A DNA stretch of 64,000 bases from Makana argininalis_C (GTDB lineage: Bacteria > Pseudomonadota > Gammaproteobacteria > Enterobacterales > Enterobacteriaceae): positions 124,001 through 188,000 of the forward strand of contig JBISJU010000001.1 in assembly GCA_044442865.1 (NCBI GenBank), read 5' to 3'. A program made the translations under genes and the position numbers. The notes below the pieces were generated by a model. It was not told the origin of the DNA. It ran no database searches and saw only the letters and a list, made by a program, of their open reading frames with translations. This document shows, one piece after another, positions 25,307-34,624 of the stretch (its first letter is position 1; each line of letters opens with the position of its first letter).

Positions 25307-26098
25307 ATGAATAATATTACTATTGATAATATAAAACATTTACGTAAATTAACTGGAATGAGTATTTTAGAATGTAAAAAATCTCTTATTAAATCAGACG
25401 GAAATATAAAAATAGCTATTGATTTAATGCGTAAATATGGAAAAAAAATATCAATAAAAAAAACATATAATAAAACTTCAAATGGCTTAATTTTAATTAA
25501 ACAATCTAAAAATAAAAAACTTGTAGTTATGTTAGAAATAAAATGTGAAACAGATTTTGTATCAAAAAACATTACATTCCAATTATTTGGAAAAAAAATT
25601 ATAAATTATATTTTAAATAAAAATATATATAATATAGATTTAATAAATATTAAATTTAAATATCAACTTGAAGATTTAATATCTAAAATTTGTGAAAATA
25701 TAAAAATTGAAAAAATAAGTTATTTAAAAGGAGAAAGAACAGGATTTTATTTACATAGATCTAATATTGGGGTTATTATCTCATCTACAAAATTTAAACA
25801 AAATTTACTTAATAAAATTGCTATGCATATAGTAGCATTTAAACCAAAATATATAAATTTATTAGATATACCACAGAATTTAATCAATCATGAAAAAAAT
25901 ATACAGATGGAAATTGCAGTTAATTCTGGAAAAACACATAAAATATCAAAAAAAATCGTTATCGGAAGAATGAAAAAATTTATAAAAGAAATTACATTAA
26001 ACAAGCAAGAATTTATTATTGATAATAAAAAAAAAATAAGTCAAATTTTATCGTTAAATAAAACTAAAATAAATAATTTTATTATGTTTTCATTATAA
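25307..26098 (+). CDS. tsf: Elongation factor Ts
   Basis: Nucleotide exchange factor for EF-Tu. Its 263 residues are shorter than in E. coli (283) and clearly diverged. The N-terminal UBA-like module (LRKLTGMSILECKKSLIKSD, about 11-30) and the TDFV motif that reaches into EF-Tu (about 82-85, CETDFVSKN) are intact. RTGFYLHRSNIGVIIS and IAMHIVAFKPKYIN also match. The C-terminal module is shortened and Lys-rich. An AGGAAATTAAAA ribosome site lies before the ATG. It keeps its place after rpsB (121 bp). pyrH, which follows tsf in E. coli, is missing. Confidence 0.94.
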   Translation: MNNITIDNIKHLRKLTGMSILECKKSLIKSDGNIKIAIDLMRKYGKKISIKKTYNKTSNGLILIKQSKNKKLVVMLEIKCETDFVSKNITFQLFGKKIINYILNKNIYNIDLINIKFKYQLEDLISKICENIKIEKISYLKGERTGFYLHRSNIGVIISSTKFKQNLLNKIAMHIVAFKPKYINLLDIPQNLINHEKNIQMEIAVNSGKTHKISKKIVIGRMKKFIKEITLNKQEFIIDNKKKISQILSLNKTKINNFIMFSL

Positions 26099-26185
26099 AT
26101 AAATTTATTTTTTTTTATATTTAATATTTAAATATATTAACTAATTAATAAAATAAATTTTTTAAATCAAAATAAGGTTATATTA

Positions 26186-26746
26186 ATGATAAATAAGATT
26201 AATAAAAATATAAATACTAAAATGCATATATGTGTTGAATCATTTAAAAATAAACTAAATGAAATAAGAACAAGTAGAGCCTCCCCTGATTTTTTAAAAA
26301 AAATAAATATTAAATGTTATGGTAAAAGTTACACTTTAGATAAATTATCTAACATTACTACTGATAACTATAATTCTCTTTCTATAACTGTATTTGATAT
26401 TAAATTATTAAAATTAATAAATAAATCTATTTTATCTTCAAATTTAGGTTTAAATCCAATAATTATAAATAATATAATTAAAGTTCATATACCTCAAATT
26501 AATGAAAATAGAAGAAAAGAATTAATAAAATTAGTTAAAAAATATTCAGAAAATAGTAAAATTGCAATAAGAAATATAAGAAGATATTATAAAATAAAAA
26601 TAAAATTTTTAAATAAAAAAAAAATAATTAATAAAGATGATAACAATAAATTGCAACATGAAATACAAAAAATAACAGATATGTATATTAAAAAAATAAA
26701 AATTTTATTTTTAAATAAAGAATATACATTATCAAAATTTATATAA
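26186..26746 (+). CDS. frr: Ribosome recycling factor
   Basis: Splits the post-termination ribosome together with EF-G. Its 186 residues match E. coli (185). The three-helix bundle and the small beta domain can be traced: RTSRASPDFLKKINIKCYGK (about 29-48), LGLNPIIINNIIKVHIPQ (about 88-105), and ENRRKELIKLVKKYSENSKIA followed by NIRR and YYK. DNNKLQHEIQKITDMYIKKI closes the third helix. The body is heavily Lys/Ile/Asn-biased but keeps the Arg residues that contact the ribosome. AAGGTTATATT precedes the ATG. It follows tsf directly because pyrH has been lost from the operon. Confidence 0.95.
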   Translation: MINKINKNINTKMHICVESFKNKLNEIRTSRASPDFLKKINIKCYGKSYTLDKLSNITTDNYNSLSITVFDIKLLKLINKSILSSNLGLNPIIINNIIKVHIPQINENRRKELIKLVKKYSENSKIAIRNIRRYYKIKIKFLNKKKIINKDDNNKLQHEIQKITDMYIKKIKILFLNKEYTLSKFI

Positions 26747-26849
26747 AATAATTTTTTAATAAAATTAAATATTATATTTAAAATATTTATAAATTTTTTT
26801 ATTTTTTTTAAATAAAATTTATTAAATTTAATTAAAATAGGTTGTATTT

Positions 26850-29800
26850 ATGTTAGAACCAAAATTTGTTCATTTAAGAGTACATAGTGATCATTCTATG
26901 ATAGATGGGATTATTAAAATAAATAGTTTAATTAAAAAAGCAATTGATCTTAAAATGCCGTCAATTGCTATTACAGATTTTTTTAATTTATGTGGTTTAA
27001 TTAAATTCTATAAACAATCTTATAATGAAGGTATAAAACCAATATTTGGAGCTGATATTTTATTATATAATAATATTTTAGAAAATGAAATATCAGAATT
27101 AACTATTTTAGCATCAAATAATACTGGTTATAAAAATTTAATTTCTATTATTTCTGATGCGTATAAAAATGGTTATAATATAAATGGACCTATAATAAAT
27201 AAAGAATTACTTATCAAATATAATGAAGGTTTAATTTTAATTTCAGGTGCTAAAAATGGTGATCTTGGAAAATGTTTAATTAGAAATAATTTAATAAATG
27301 TTTCAAAATGTTTATTATTTTATAATAAATATTTTTTAAATAGATATTATATAGAACTTATAAGAACTGATAGACACAATGAAGAATATTATATATCTTT
27401 AGCTTTAAATTTATCTCAAAAATATGGATTTCCATTATTAGCTACAAATGATGTACGTTTTATTAAATCATCAGATTTTGAAATATATAAAATTAAAATT
27501 GCTATAAATAAAGGAATTACAATAAATGAATATGAGATTTTAAATAGTTATAGTTCTAAACAATATATGAGAAGTGAAAAAGAAATGTTAGAATTATTTT
27601 CGGATATTCCAGAATCTTTAACAAATACTGTAGAAATTGCTAAAAAATGTAATGTTACAATAAAATTAGGTAAATATCATTTACCAATTTTTAAAACAAA
27701 TAAAATTTCTAATGAAAATTATCTTATCTCTTGTGCAAAAAAAGGTCTTAAAAAAAAATTATTATATATATTTCCTAAAAAAGAAATTAGATATACACAA
27801 AAAATAATTTATAAAAAAAGATTAAAATCAGAACTTAAAATAATAAATAAAATGAAATTTGCAAGTTATTTTCTTATTGTTATGGATTTTATAAAATGGG
27901 CTAAAAATAAAAATATACCAGTAGGACCAGGAAGAGGATCAGGTGCAGGATCTCTTGTAGCTTACGCTTTAAATATAACTGATATAAATCCTATTAATTT
28001 TGACTTATTATTTGAAAGATTTTTAAATCCAGAAAGAATATCTATGCCAGATTTTGATATAGATTTTTGTATGGAAAAAAGAGATAAAGTGATAGATTAT
28101 ATATCATTAAATTATGGTAAAGATTATGTTTCTCAAATTATAACATTTGGAACAATGACTGCTAAAGCAGTTATAAAAGATGTTGGTAGAGTATTAGGTC
28201 ATCCATATTCTTTTGTAAATAAAATATCTAAATTAATTCCAAATGATTATGGAATAAATATTGATAAAGCATTAATTAAATCATCTCAATTTAAATTAAT
28301 ATATGATAATAATGCAGAAGTAAAAATATTAATAAATATAGCAAAAAAACTTGAAGGAACAATACGTAATTTTGGAAAACATTCTGGAGGAGTGGTTATT
28401 GCGCCATCTAAAATTACTGATTTTTCTCCTATTTATTGTGACTCTTATGGAAAAAATATTATTACACAATTTGATAAAGATGATATAGAATCTATAGGTT
28501 TAGTAAAATTTGATTTTTTAGGATTGCGTACTTTAACAGTAATAAATAAAACTTTATTACTTTTAAATAGTATGCGTTTACATAAAAAATTAACACCAAT
28601 TAAATTAAAATATATTAATTTAAATGATAAAAAAATATTTAATATTTTAAAAAAATCAGAAACTACTGCAATATTTCAATTAGAATCTAAAGGTATGAAA
28701 GATCTTATAAAACGTCTTAAACCAGATTGTTTTGAAGATATAATAGCATTAGTAGCTCTTTTTAGACCAGGTCCTTTACAATCAGGAATGGTAGAAAAAT
28801 TTATATCTCGTAAACATGGAAGAGAATCGATATTTTATCCAAGCAAAAAATGGCAACATAACTCTCTTAGAAGTATTTTACATAACACTTATGGTGTTAT
28901 TCTATATCAAGAGCAAGTCATGAAAATTGCTCAAATATTAGCAGGTTATACATTAGAAAAATCTGATATTCTTAGAATAGCGATGGTTAAAAAAAATAAA
29001 TATGAAATGAATAAACAACGTTATTTTTTTAAAAAAGGCTCTATTAAAAATGGAATAGATAGTAAACTATCTATGAAAATTTTTGATATTTTAGAAAAAT
29101 TTTCAAGTTATGGATTTAATAAATCTCATTCAACTGCATATGCTTTAATAACTTATCAAACTTTATGGTTAAAAACTTATTTTCCTTCTGAATTTTTATC
29201 TTCTGTTATGACATCTGATATTGATAATACAGAAAAAATAATAGAAATTGTTCAAGAGTGTTTCAGAATAGGTATTAAAGTTTTACCTCCTAATATAAAT
29301 ATTAGTGAATATCATTTTACTGTAAATAAAGATGGTAATATAATTTATGGCATGGGGGCTATAAAAGGAATTGGAAAAAATACTGTTAATTTAATTATAA
29401 ATTCAAGAAATAAAAATGGTAATTTTTTAGGAATTTTTGATCTTTGTTCTAGGTTAAATATTAAAAAAGTAAATAAAAGTATATTAGAAAAATTAATATT
29501 TTCAGGATCTTTAGATTGTTTTGGAATAAGTAGATATATATTAATTAATTTAATTAATTATTTACTTAAAGCTTCAAATCAACATATTAAAAATAATTTT
29601 ACATGTCAATCAGATATGTTTGGTATTTTATATAAAAACTCAACATATATAAAAAAATTACATAAATTTTCAAAAATAAATAATATTCAAACAATTCTTG
29701 ATGGTGAAATAAAAACCCTCGGTTTTTATTTAACAAGTCACCCTATTCTTATTTATTTACAAGAAATTAAATATTTTAAAAAAATTACATATATTAAAAA

Positions 29801-30329
29801 TATTCAAGAAAATAATACAAATAATATAATAAAAACTATAGGTTTAATTATTTTTAATAAAACAAAAAGAACAAAAAATGGAAATATTATATGCAATTGT
29901 ATAATAGACGACAGATATGTACGACTAGAATTAATTTTATTTAAAAATACTTTCATGAAATATTCTAATTTAATAGTTAAAAATAAAATTATTATTGTTA
30001 CAGGAAAAATTTTTTATGATAAATTTAATTTTAAATTTAAAATGAATGTTTATAAAATCAACGATATAAATACAGAACGTGAGAAATATGCTAAAAGATT
30101 AAAAATATTAATTAAAAATATAACATTTAATGAACATTTAATTTATAAAATAAAATCATATATAAAAGAATGTTTATTTGGCTCTGTTCCTTTATATTTT
30201 TATTATAATAAAAATAATAAATATAATTGTTTTTATTTTTTAAATAAATATAAAATAAAACCTACAAATAATTTAATAAATAATTTTAAAAAAATTTTTG
30301 GTTCAGAAAATGTTAATATTGAATATTAA
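26850..30329 (+). CDS. dnaE: DNA polymerase III alpha subunit
   Basis: Replicative polymerase. Its 1159 residues match E. coli (1160), unusually complete for so reduced a genome. The PHP domain opens with FVHLRVHSDHSMIDG. The catalytic palm Asp residues are in SMPDFDIDFCMEKRD (about 399-413), and the third Asp in VKFDFLGLRTLT (about 553-564). GPGRGSGAGSLVAYAL and PGPLQSGMV are also intact. The clamp-binding motif appears as QSDMFG near 925, followed by an OB domain and a degenerate C-terminal domain. RIAMVKKNKYEM replaces the RRAMGKKKPEEM of E. coli. AGGTTGTATTT gives a ribosome site. In E. coli the gene lies in the lpxD-fabZ-lpxAB region; none of those neighbours is here. Confidence 0.97.
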   Translation: MLEPKFVHLRVHSDHSMIDGIIKINSLIKKAIDLKMPSIAITDFFNLCGLIKFYKQSYNEGIKPIFGADILLYNNILENEISELTILASNNTGYKNLISIISDAYKNGYNINGPIINKELLIKYNEGLILISGAKNGDLGKCLIRNNLINVSKCLLFYNKYFLNRYYIELIRTDRHNEEYYISLALNLSQKYGFPLLATNDVRFIKSSDFEIYKIKIAINKGITINEYEILNSYSSKQYMRSEKEMLELFSDIPESLTNTVEIAKKCNVTIKLGKYHLPIFKTNKISNENYLISCAKKGLKKKLLYIFPKKEIRYTQKIIYKKRLKSELKIINKMKFASYFLIVMDFIKWAKNKNIPVGPGRGSGAGSLVAYALNITDINPINFDLLFERFLNPERISMPDFDIDFCMEKRDKVIDYISLNYGKDYVSQIITFGTMTAKAVIKDVGRVLGHPYSFVNKISKLIPNDYGINIDKALIKSSQFKLIYDNNAEVKILINIAKKLEGTIRNFGKHSGGVVIAPSKITDFSPIYCDSYGKNIITQFDKDDIESIGLVKFDFLGLRTLTVINKTLLLLNSMRLHKKLTPIKLKYINLNDKKIFNILKKSETTAIFQLESKGMKDLIKRLKPDCFEDIIALVALFRPGPLQSGMVEKFISRKHGRESIFYPSKKWQHNSLRSILHNTYGVILYQEQVMKIAQILAGYTLEKSDILRIAMVKKNKYEMNKQRYFFKKGSIKNGIDSKLSMKIFDILEKFSSYGFNKSHSTAYALITYQTLWLKTYFPSEFLSSVMTSDIDNTEKIIEIVQECFRIGIKVLPPNINISEYHFTVNKDGNIIYGMGAIKGIGKNTVNLIINSRNKNGNFLGIFDLCSRLNIKKVNKSILEKLIFSGSLDCFGISRYILINLINYLLKASNQHIKNNFTCQSDMFGILYKNSTYIKKLHKFSKINNIQTILDGEIKTLGFYLTSHPILIYLQEIKYFKKITYIKNIQENNTNNIIKTIGLIIFNKTKRTKNGNIICNCIIDDRYVRLELILFKNTFMKYSNLIVKNKIIIVTGKIFYDKFNFKFKMNVYKINDINTEREKYAKRLKILIKNITFNEHLIYKIKSYIKECLFGSVPLYFYYNKNNKYNCFYFLNKYKIKPTNNLINNFKKIFGSENVNIEY

Positions 30330-30412
30330 TTAAAAGTAATTATTAATTTAAAATAATTAAATAAATAATATTTATATATGTTAAATGTAATTAAATTTAA
30401 AAAATTAAAATA

Positions 30413-31390
30413 ATGAAATGGTATTTTTGGTTAAATAAATATTATATTAAAATAATAAATAGTTATAAAAATGGCTATGGACATAATTCTTTAATAATAC
30501 ATAGTAATTTTAAAAATGGTAAAAAATCATTATGTTATTATATTATTCGTTGGTTAATGTGTAATAAACCTTATAAAAAACAAAGTTGTGGCAGTTGTCA
30601 AGATTGTAAGCTTATGATATCTAATAATCATCCTGATTATTATAAATTAGATTTTAAAAAAAAAATTGGTATAAATGATATTAGATTAGTAAATGAAAAT
30701 ATATATAATAAATCTAGACAAAATGGTTCTAAAATTATTTTTCTTAATAACGCATCTCTATTACAAGACAAAGCATCTAATGCTTTATTAAAGATTTTGG
30801 AAGAATCTCCACAAAACACTTATTTTATATTTTCATGTAATTGCATATCTAAACTATCTAAAACTTTATTAAGTAGATGTATATGTTTAAATATAAATAA
30901 AATAAATGAAAAAAAATCTTTAACATGGTTGAAAAAAAAAAATACCAGATTAAATGAAATTTCTATTATTTCAGCTTTAAGAATATGCAGTGGTTATCCA
31001 TTAGAAGCTGACATATTACTTAAAAATAAAAATTGGATTGAAAGACAAAATTTATGTAGATTACTAAATAATGCATTAATAAATAATGATTTTATATCTT
31101 TGTTACCTCAATTAATTCTTTATCCTGATAATAGAATAATATATTGGTTAATTAGTTTTATTGTAGATGCTATTAAATATAGTTTAAATTTAAAAAAATT
31201 TATATCAAATATAGATAAATTATATATAATAAAAAATTTAAATAAAAAATTTAAATATAAAATTCTTTTATATCAATATAAAATGTGGTTAAATTTTTTT
31301 ATAAATTTAAACAATATTAACAATATTAATAAAGAAATTTTAATATTAAATATTCTTATAAAAATTGAAAATAATTTTTTTTTTATTTAA
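30413..31390 (+). CDS. holB: DNA polymerase III delta prime subunit
   Basis: Part of the clamp loader that opens the sliding clamp for DnaE. Its 325 residues compare with 334 in E. coli. The zinc module with four Cys is visible in SCGSCQDCKLM (about 61-71), and the preceding HSNFKNGKKSL marks the degenerate nucleotide loop (delta prime does not hydrolyse ATP). The sensor segment KASNALLKILEESPQNTYFIFSC (core KASNALLKILEE) and LLSRCICLNI, equivalent to the SRC motif, are intact. The C-terminal collar domain is strongly diverged and Lys/Asn-rich. tmk, its neighbour in E. coli, is absent. No strong ribosome site is seen. Confidence 0.9.
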   Translation: MKWYFWLNKYYIKIINSYKNGYGHNSLIIHSNFKNGKKSLCYYIIRWLMCNKPYKKQSCGSCQDCKLMISNNHPDYYKLDFKKKIGINDIRLVNENIYNKSRQNGSKIIFLNNASLLQDKASNALLKILEESPQNTYFIFSCNCISKLSKTLLSRCICLNINKINEKKSLTWLKKKNTRLNEISIISALRICSGYPLEADILLKNKNWIERQNLCRLLNNALINNDFISLLPQLILYPDNRIIYWLISFIVDAIKYSLNLKKFISNIDKLYIIKNLNKKFKYKILLYQYKMWLNFFINLNNINNINKEILILNILIKIENNFFFI

Positions 31391-31483
31391 AAAAATTAAA
31401 TATTATTTTATTTTAATTTTAATTATTTTTATAATTAAAATTAATAATTTAACTTTAATATTAAAAGTAAATTTAAACTTAAA

Positions 31484-31966
31484 ATGAAAAAAAAAAAAAA
31501 AACATCATCTTCTCTTATTTTTAAAAATAAAAAAATTTTTTATAAATATAAAATTAAAAAAGAAATAGAAGCTTCTTTAGTTTTAAAAGGATGGGAAATA
31601 AAATCAATTAAAAATGGAAAAATTGATATTAGTAATAGTTATATTACTATTAATAATAGAGAAGCTTATCTTGTTGGCTCTGTTTTTAAACCTTTAAATA
31701 ATGTTGCTTATATTAATACAGATGATTCAAAAAGAATTAAAAAAGTTTTGTTACATAAATTTGAAATAAATAATCTTTTATTGAAAATTAAAAAAGAAAA
31801 TTGTACTATAGTTGTACTTTCTCTATATTGGAAAAATTCATTTGTTAAAATGAAAATTGGACTTGCAAAAGGAAAAAAAAAATATGAAAAAAGAGATTGT
31901 ATTAAAAAAAGAGAATGGAAAATTAGTAAAAATAAAATTATCAAAAATAAAAAAAAATATAATTGA
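31484..31966 (+). CDS. smpB: SsrA-binding protein
   Basis: Carries tmRNA into stalled ribosomes and stands in for the codon-anticodon duplex. Its 160 residues match E. coli. SLIFKNKKIFYKYKIKKEIEA, LKGWEIKSIKNGKIDISNSY and KIGLAKGKKKYEKRD give the OB-fold core and the conserved GKKxyDKR region; the basic C-terminal tail is present. The start codon is followed at once by 16 A (31487-31502) that encode five Lys, a slippage-prone tract at the very start of the frame. It lies directly before ssrA, as in E. coli; the ssrA -35 box overlaps its TGA stop codon. Confidence 0.95.
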   Translation: MKKKKKTSSSLIFKNKKIFYKYKIKKEIEASLVLKGWEIKSIKNGKIDISNSYITINNREAYLVGSVFKPLNNVAYINTDDSKRIKKVLLHKFEINNLLLKIKKENCTIVVLSLYWKNSFVKMKIGLAKGKKKYEKRDCIKKREWKISKNKIIKNKKKYN

Positions 31967-31991
31967 TATTTTTTTAAATATACCTTATATT
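31963..31991 (+). promoter_or_regulatory. Promoter of ssrA
   Basis: TTGATA (31963-31968), 17 nt and TATATT (31986-31991) end six bases before the first G of mature tmRNA. The -35 box overlaps the smpB stop codon. With this spacing, transcription would start at or next to the mature 5' end, leaving little or no leader. Confidence 0.6.
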
Positions 31992-31997
31992 ATATAA

Positions 31998-32376
31998 GGG
32001 GCTGATTATTGGATTCGACGTAATTTTATATTATTTAATTTGCATGTCGAGAGATAAAGTAACTCGTTAAAACTAATTAAAATAAATGCAAAAGAAAAAT
32101 TTCAAGAATATGTTGCTTTGGCGGCTTAATTCAGAAAATTAAAACTGAATATTCCCTCATTATTCATTTTATCTCTTAAATAGAATAAAAGAGGTCATTA
32201 ATAAGAGATAATACTTTTAATATTTTGATATTTTTAATAAAGGTATTTATTTAAAAAATATAAATTCTTATAATTTGTGTCTGTCCTTATTTTAAGATAT
32301 AAAAAAAGACAGTACTAAACATGTAGATATTAAAAAATATTAATTTCGGACGCGGGTTCAAATCCCGCCAGCTCCA
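31998..32376 (+). ncRNA. ssrA: tmRNA (SsrA), tag AKEKFQEYVALAA
   Basis: The tRNA-like ends are plain: GGGGCTGATTATTGGATTCGACG at the 5' side pairs with the 3' part TTTCGGACGCGGGTTCAAATCCCGCCAGCTCC plus A (key ends GGGGCTG and CAGCTCC). The resume codon GCA is at 32088, and the frame reads A-KEKFQEYVALAA before TAA at 32127-32129. The last residues VALAA keep the LAA degron for ClpXP-type proteases, while the front half differs from E. coli (ANDENYALAA). The length of about 379 nt is near the E. coli 363. CCA is not encoded. Pseudoknots are A/T-rich and hard to assign by eye, except the GTCTGTCC/GACAG-type stem near 32278-32312. Confidence 0.96.
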
Positions 32377-32423
32377 AAATAAATAAATATTATATTATTA
32401 GTTTATTATAAAATTAATTTTTT

Positions 32424-34121
32424 TTAAATTATGTTTTTAATATCTGTTTTTGTTGATTTATTTAACATCTTTTTTAAAAAAATTTTAGATTCAAAAAAAT
32501 TTGATTTTCTTATAATATTTTTAATATTAGGTATAGAAGCAGAAGACATACTAAATTCATCTAAACCCATACCTAATAACAATTTAGTTGCATTTTCATC
32601 CCCTGCAAGCTCTCCACACATACTTACTAATTTACCAGAATAATGAGAAGATTTAATAACTTTATTTATTAATTTAATAATAGACATAGAAATTGGATTA
32701 TATAAATAAGAAATCATTTCGTTACCTCTATCTACTGCTAAAGTATATTGTGTTAAATCATTAGTACCGATACTTAAAAAATCCACTTCAAATGATAAAC
32801 ATTTTGAAATTAATGCAGAAGAAGGTGTTTCTATCATAATACCTATTTCTATATTTTCATCAAATAAAATATCTTTATTTCTTAATTTTTGTTTTATTAT
32901 AAATATTTCTTTATTTAATAAACGCAATTCTTCTAATTCAATTAACATAGGAAACATAATACATAATTTACCAAATGCTGAGGCAAGCAAAATAGCTTTT
33001 AATTGAGATATAATAATTTTATTGTTAATAACTGATATACGTATACCTCTACATCCTAAAAATGGGTTTTCTTCTTTTTTAATATTTATATATGAAATTT
33101 GTTTATCACCACCAATGTCAATAGTACGTATTACTTTTTTATTATTATTCATAGATTTAGATATTTTTTTATATATATCTAATTGTTCTTTTACACTTGG
33201 TAATGAATTTTTATTTATAAAAATAAATTCAGATCTATATAATCCTATTCCTTCAGATCCATTTTTTTTTGATTTTGAAATATCTTTAATATTATTAATA
33301 TTTGAACATATTTTTACTTTGTGTTTATCAACAGTAATTGCAGGTAAGTTCTTAATTTTATTTAATTTTTTTCTTTTTATAAAATAATTAAATTTCATTA
33401 TTTTTAATTTTTTTATGATATTTAATTCTGGATTTATATAAATTTTATTATTTATTGCATCTAATATTATATAATCTCCATTATTAACATGTTTTGTAAT
33501 ATTAATAGTTCCTACTATAGCTGGTATTTCCAATGAACGTGCTATAATAGATGAATGAGAAGTTATACCACCAATATCTGTTATAAATCCTTTTATTTTA
33601 TCTTTATTAAATTGTGCAATTTCATAAGGACTAATATCAAACGCAATTAATATTGACTTTTCATTTACATTTTCTATATCAATTATAGGTATATTTAAAA
33701 TATTTCTTATAAGTCTATCACCTATATCATAAATATCAAAATTTCTTTCTCTTAGATATTTATCTTTAATTAATTTAATATTTTTTATTTGTTTTTTAAT
33801 TACATTATTAACTGCACAATCAGCACTTATTAAATGAGTTCTAATCATATATAATATATCTTTTTCAAATTCTATATCTTCTAAAATCATTAAATGACTA
33901 TTAAATATAAGTTCTTTATCTTTTTTAATAATTTTATTTTTTTTTTTTTTTATTTTTTTAATTTGATTTGATGTTTTATTTATTCCAAAAATAAATTTTT
34001 TTATTTCTTTTTCTATTTGATGTGATTTTATTTTTTTTTTATTTAAAACTATTTTTTCTTTTTTAATTATCAAAGCTTTTCCAAAAGCAATACCTGGTGA
34101 TACTGAAATACCCGAAAACAT
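32424..34121 (-). CDS. ptsI: PTS enzyme I (phosphoenolpyruvate-protein phosphotransferase)
   Basis: Takes phosphate from phosphoenolpyruvate and passes it to HPr, starting PTS sugar uptake. Its 565 residues compare with 575 in E. coli. The phospho-His is in GGITSHSSIIARSLEIPAI (about 184-202). The PEP-binding domain shows GSEGIGLYRSEF, GCRGIRIS, IMIETPSSAL and DFLSIGTNDLTQYTLAVDRGN (core SIGTNDLTQYTLA). The active Cys is in VSMCGELAGDE. It follows ptsH in the same operon (38 bp). crr, the third gene of the E. coli operon, is missing; the tmRNA gene lies downstream on the other strand. Several T-runs on the plus strand mark poly-Lys codons near the N terminus. Confidence 0.97.
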   Translation of the reverse strand: MFSGISVSPGIAFGKALIIKKEKIVLNKKKIKSHQIEKEIKKFIFGINKTSNQIKKIKKKKNKIIKKDKELIFNSHLMILEDIEFEKDILYMIRTHLISADCAVNNVIKKQIKNIKLIKDKYLRERNFDIYDIGDRLIRNILNIPIIDIENVNEKSILIAFDISPYEIAQFNKDKIKGFITDIGGITSHSSIIARSLEIPAIVGTINITKHVNNGDYIILDAINNKIYINPELNIIKKLKIMKFNYFIKRKKLNKIKNLPAITVDKHKVKICSNINNIKDISKSKKNGSEGIGLYRSEFIFINKNSLPSVKEQLDIYKKISKSMNNNKKVIRTIDIGGDKQISYINIKKEENPFLGCRGIRISVINNKIIISQLKAILLASAFGKLCIMFPMLIELEELRLLNKEIFIIKQKLRNKDILFDENIEIGIMIETPSSALISKCLSFEVDFLSIGTNDLTQYTLAVDRGNEMISYLYNPISMSIIKLINKVIKSSHYSGKLVSMCGELAGDENATKLLLGMGLDEFSMSSASIPNIKNIIRKSNFFESKIFLKKMLNKSTKTDIKNII

Positions 34122-34159
34122 AATTATACCTTATTTATATAATTTTATTTAAAAATAAA

Positions 34160-34417
34160 TTAATCCATTTTTAATATAAATTTAATTAAATAATTAACTG
34201 CTTTATATTCATCTTCACCTTCAGCAACAATTTCAATTGTAGTATTTTTTGACAAATCAAGTGATTGCATTTTAAATAAACTCTTTAAATTAGCTATTTT
34301 CCCTTTTGAATTTATTGTTATATCTGAAGTAAATTTTTTAGCTTCTGTTACTAACATAGCTGCTGGACGAGTATGAATACCATTTTCAGCATATATTTTA
34401 ACTTTTTTTTGGTACAT
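34160..34417 (-). CDS. ptsH: PTS phosphocarrier protein HPr
   Basis: An 85-residue phosphocarrier, exactly the E. coli length. The phospho-His is in ENGIHTRPAAMLV (about 11-23) and the second conserved site, with Ser46, in ANLKSLFKMQSLDL (about 42-55). It passes phosphate from enzyme I to sugar-specific EII proteins, none of which is in this window. GGTTAAAAATGTACC gives a weak ribosome context. It is first in the ptsH-ptsI unit. With ptsI and the glycolytic genes nearby it points to PTS sugar import from the host, though the permease must be encoded elsewhere. Confidence 0.97.
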   Translation of the reverse strand: MYQKKVKIYAENGIHTRPAAMLVTEAKKFTSDITINSKGKIANLKSLFKMQSLDLSKNTTIEIVAEGEDEYKAVNYLIKFILKMD

Positions 34418-34624
34418 TTTTAACCTAATTAATTAATTTAAATTTTTTATTTTAAATTTATTTTTTTTAAAATAATATAAAAATTATATTTTATTTTAAA
34501 AAAAAATATTATTTTTATAATTATTTTAAATAATGTTAAATAAAAAAAAACTATTTTCAATATAAATATATTATTAATTTTAATAAAAATTTATAATTTC
34601 CAAAAAAAACAAAATATTTCTTAA

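Noticed and set aside
33022..33387. 121-codon open frame on the plus strand opposite ptsI
   Set aside because: It is the antisense shadow of a conserved ptsI stretch and its translation resembles no family.
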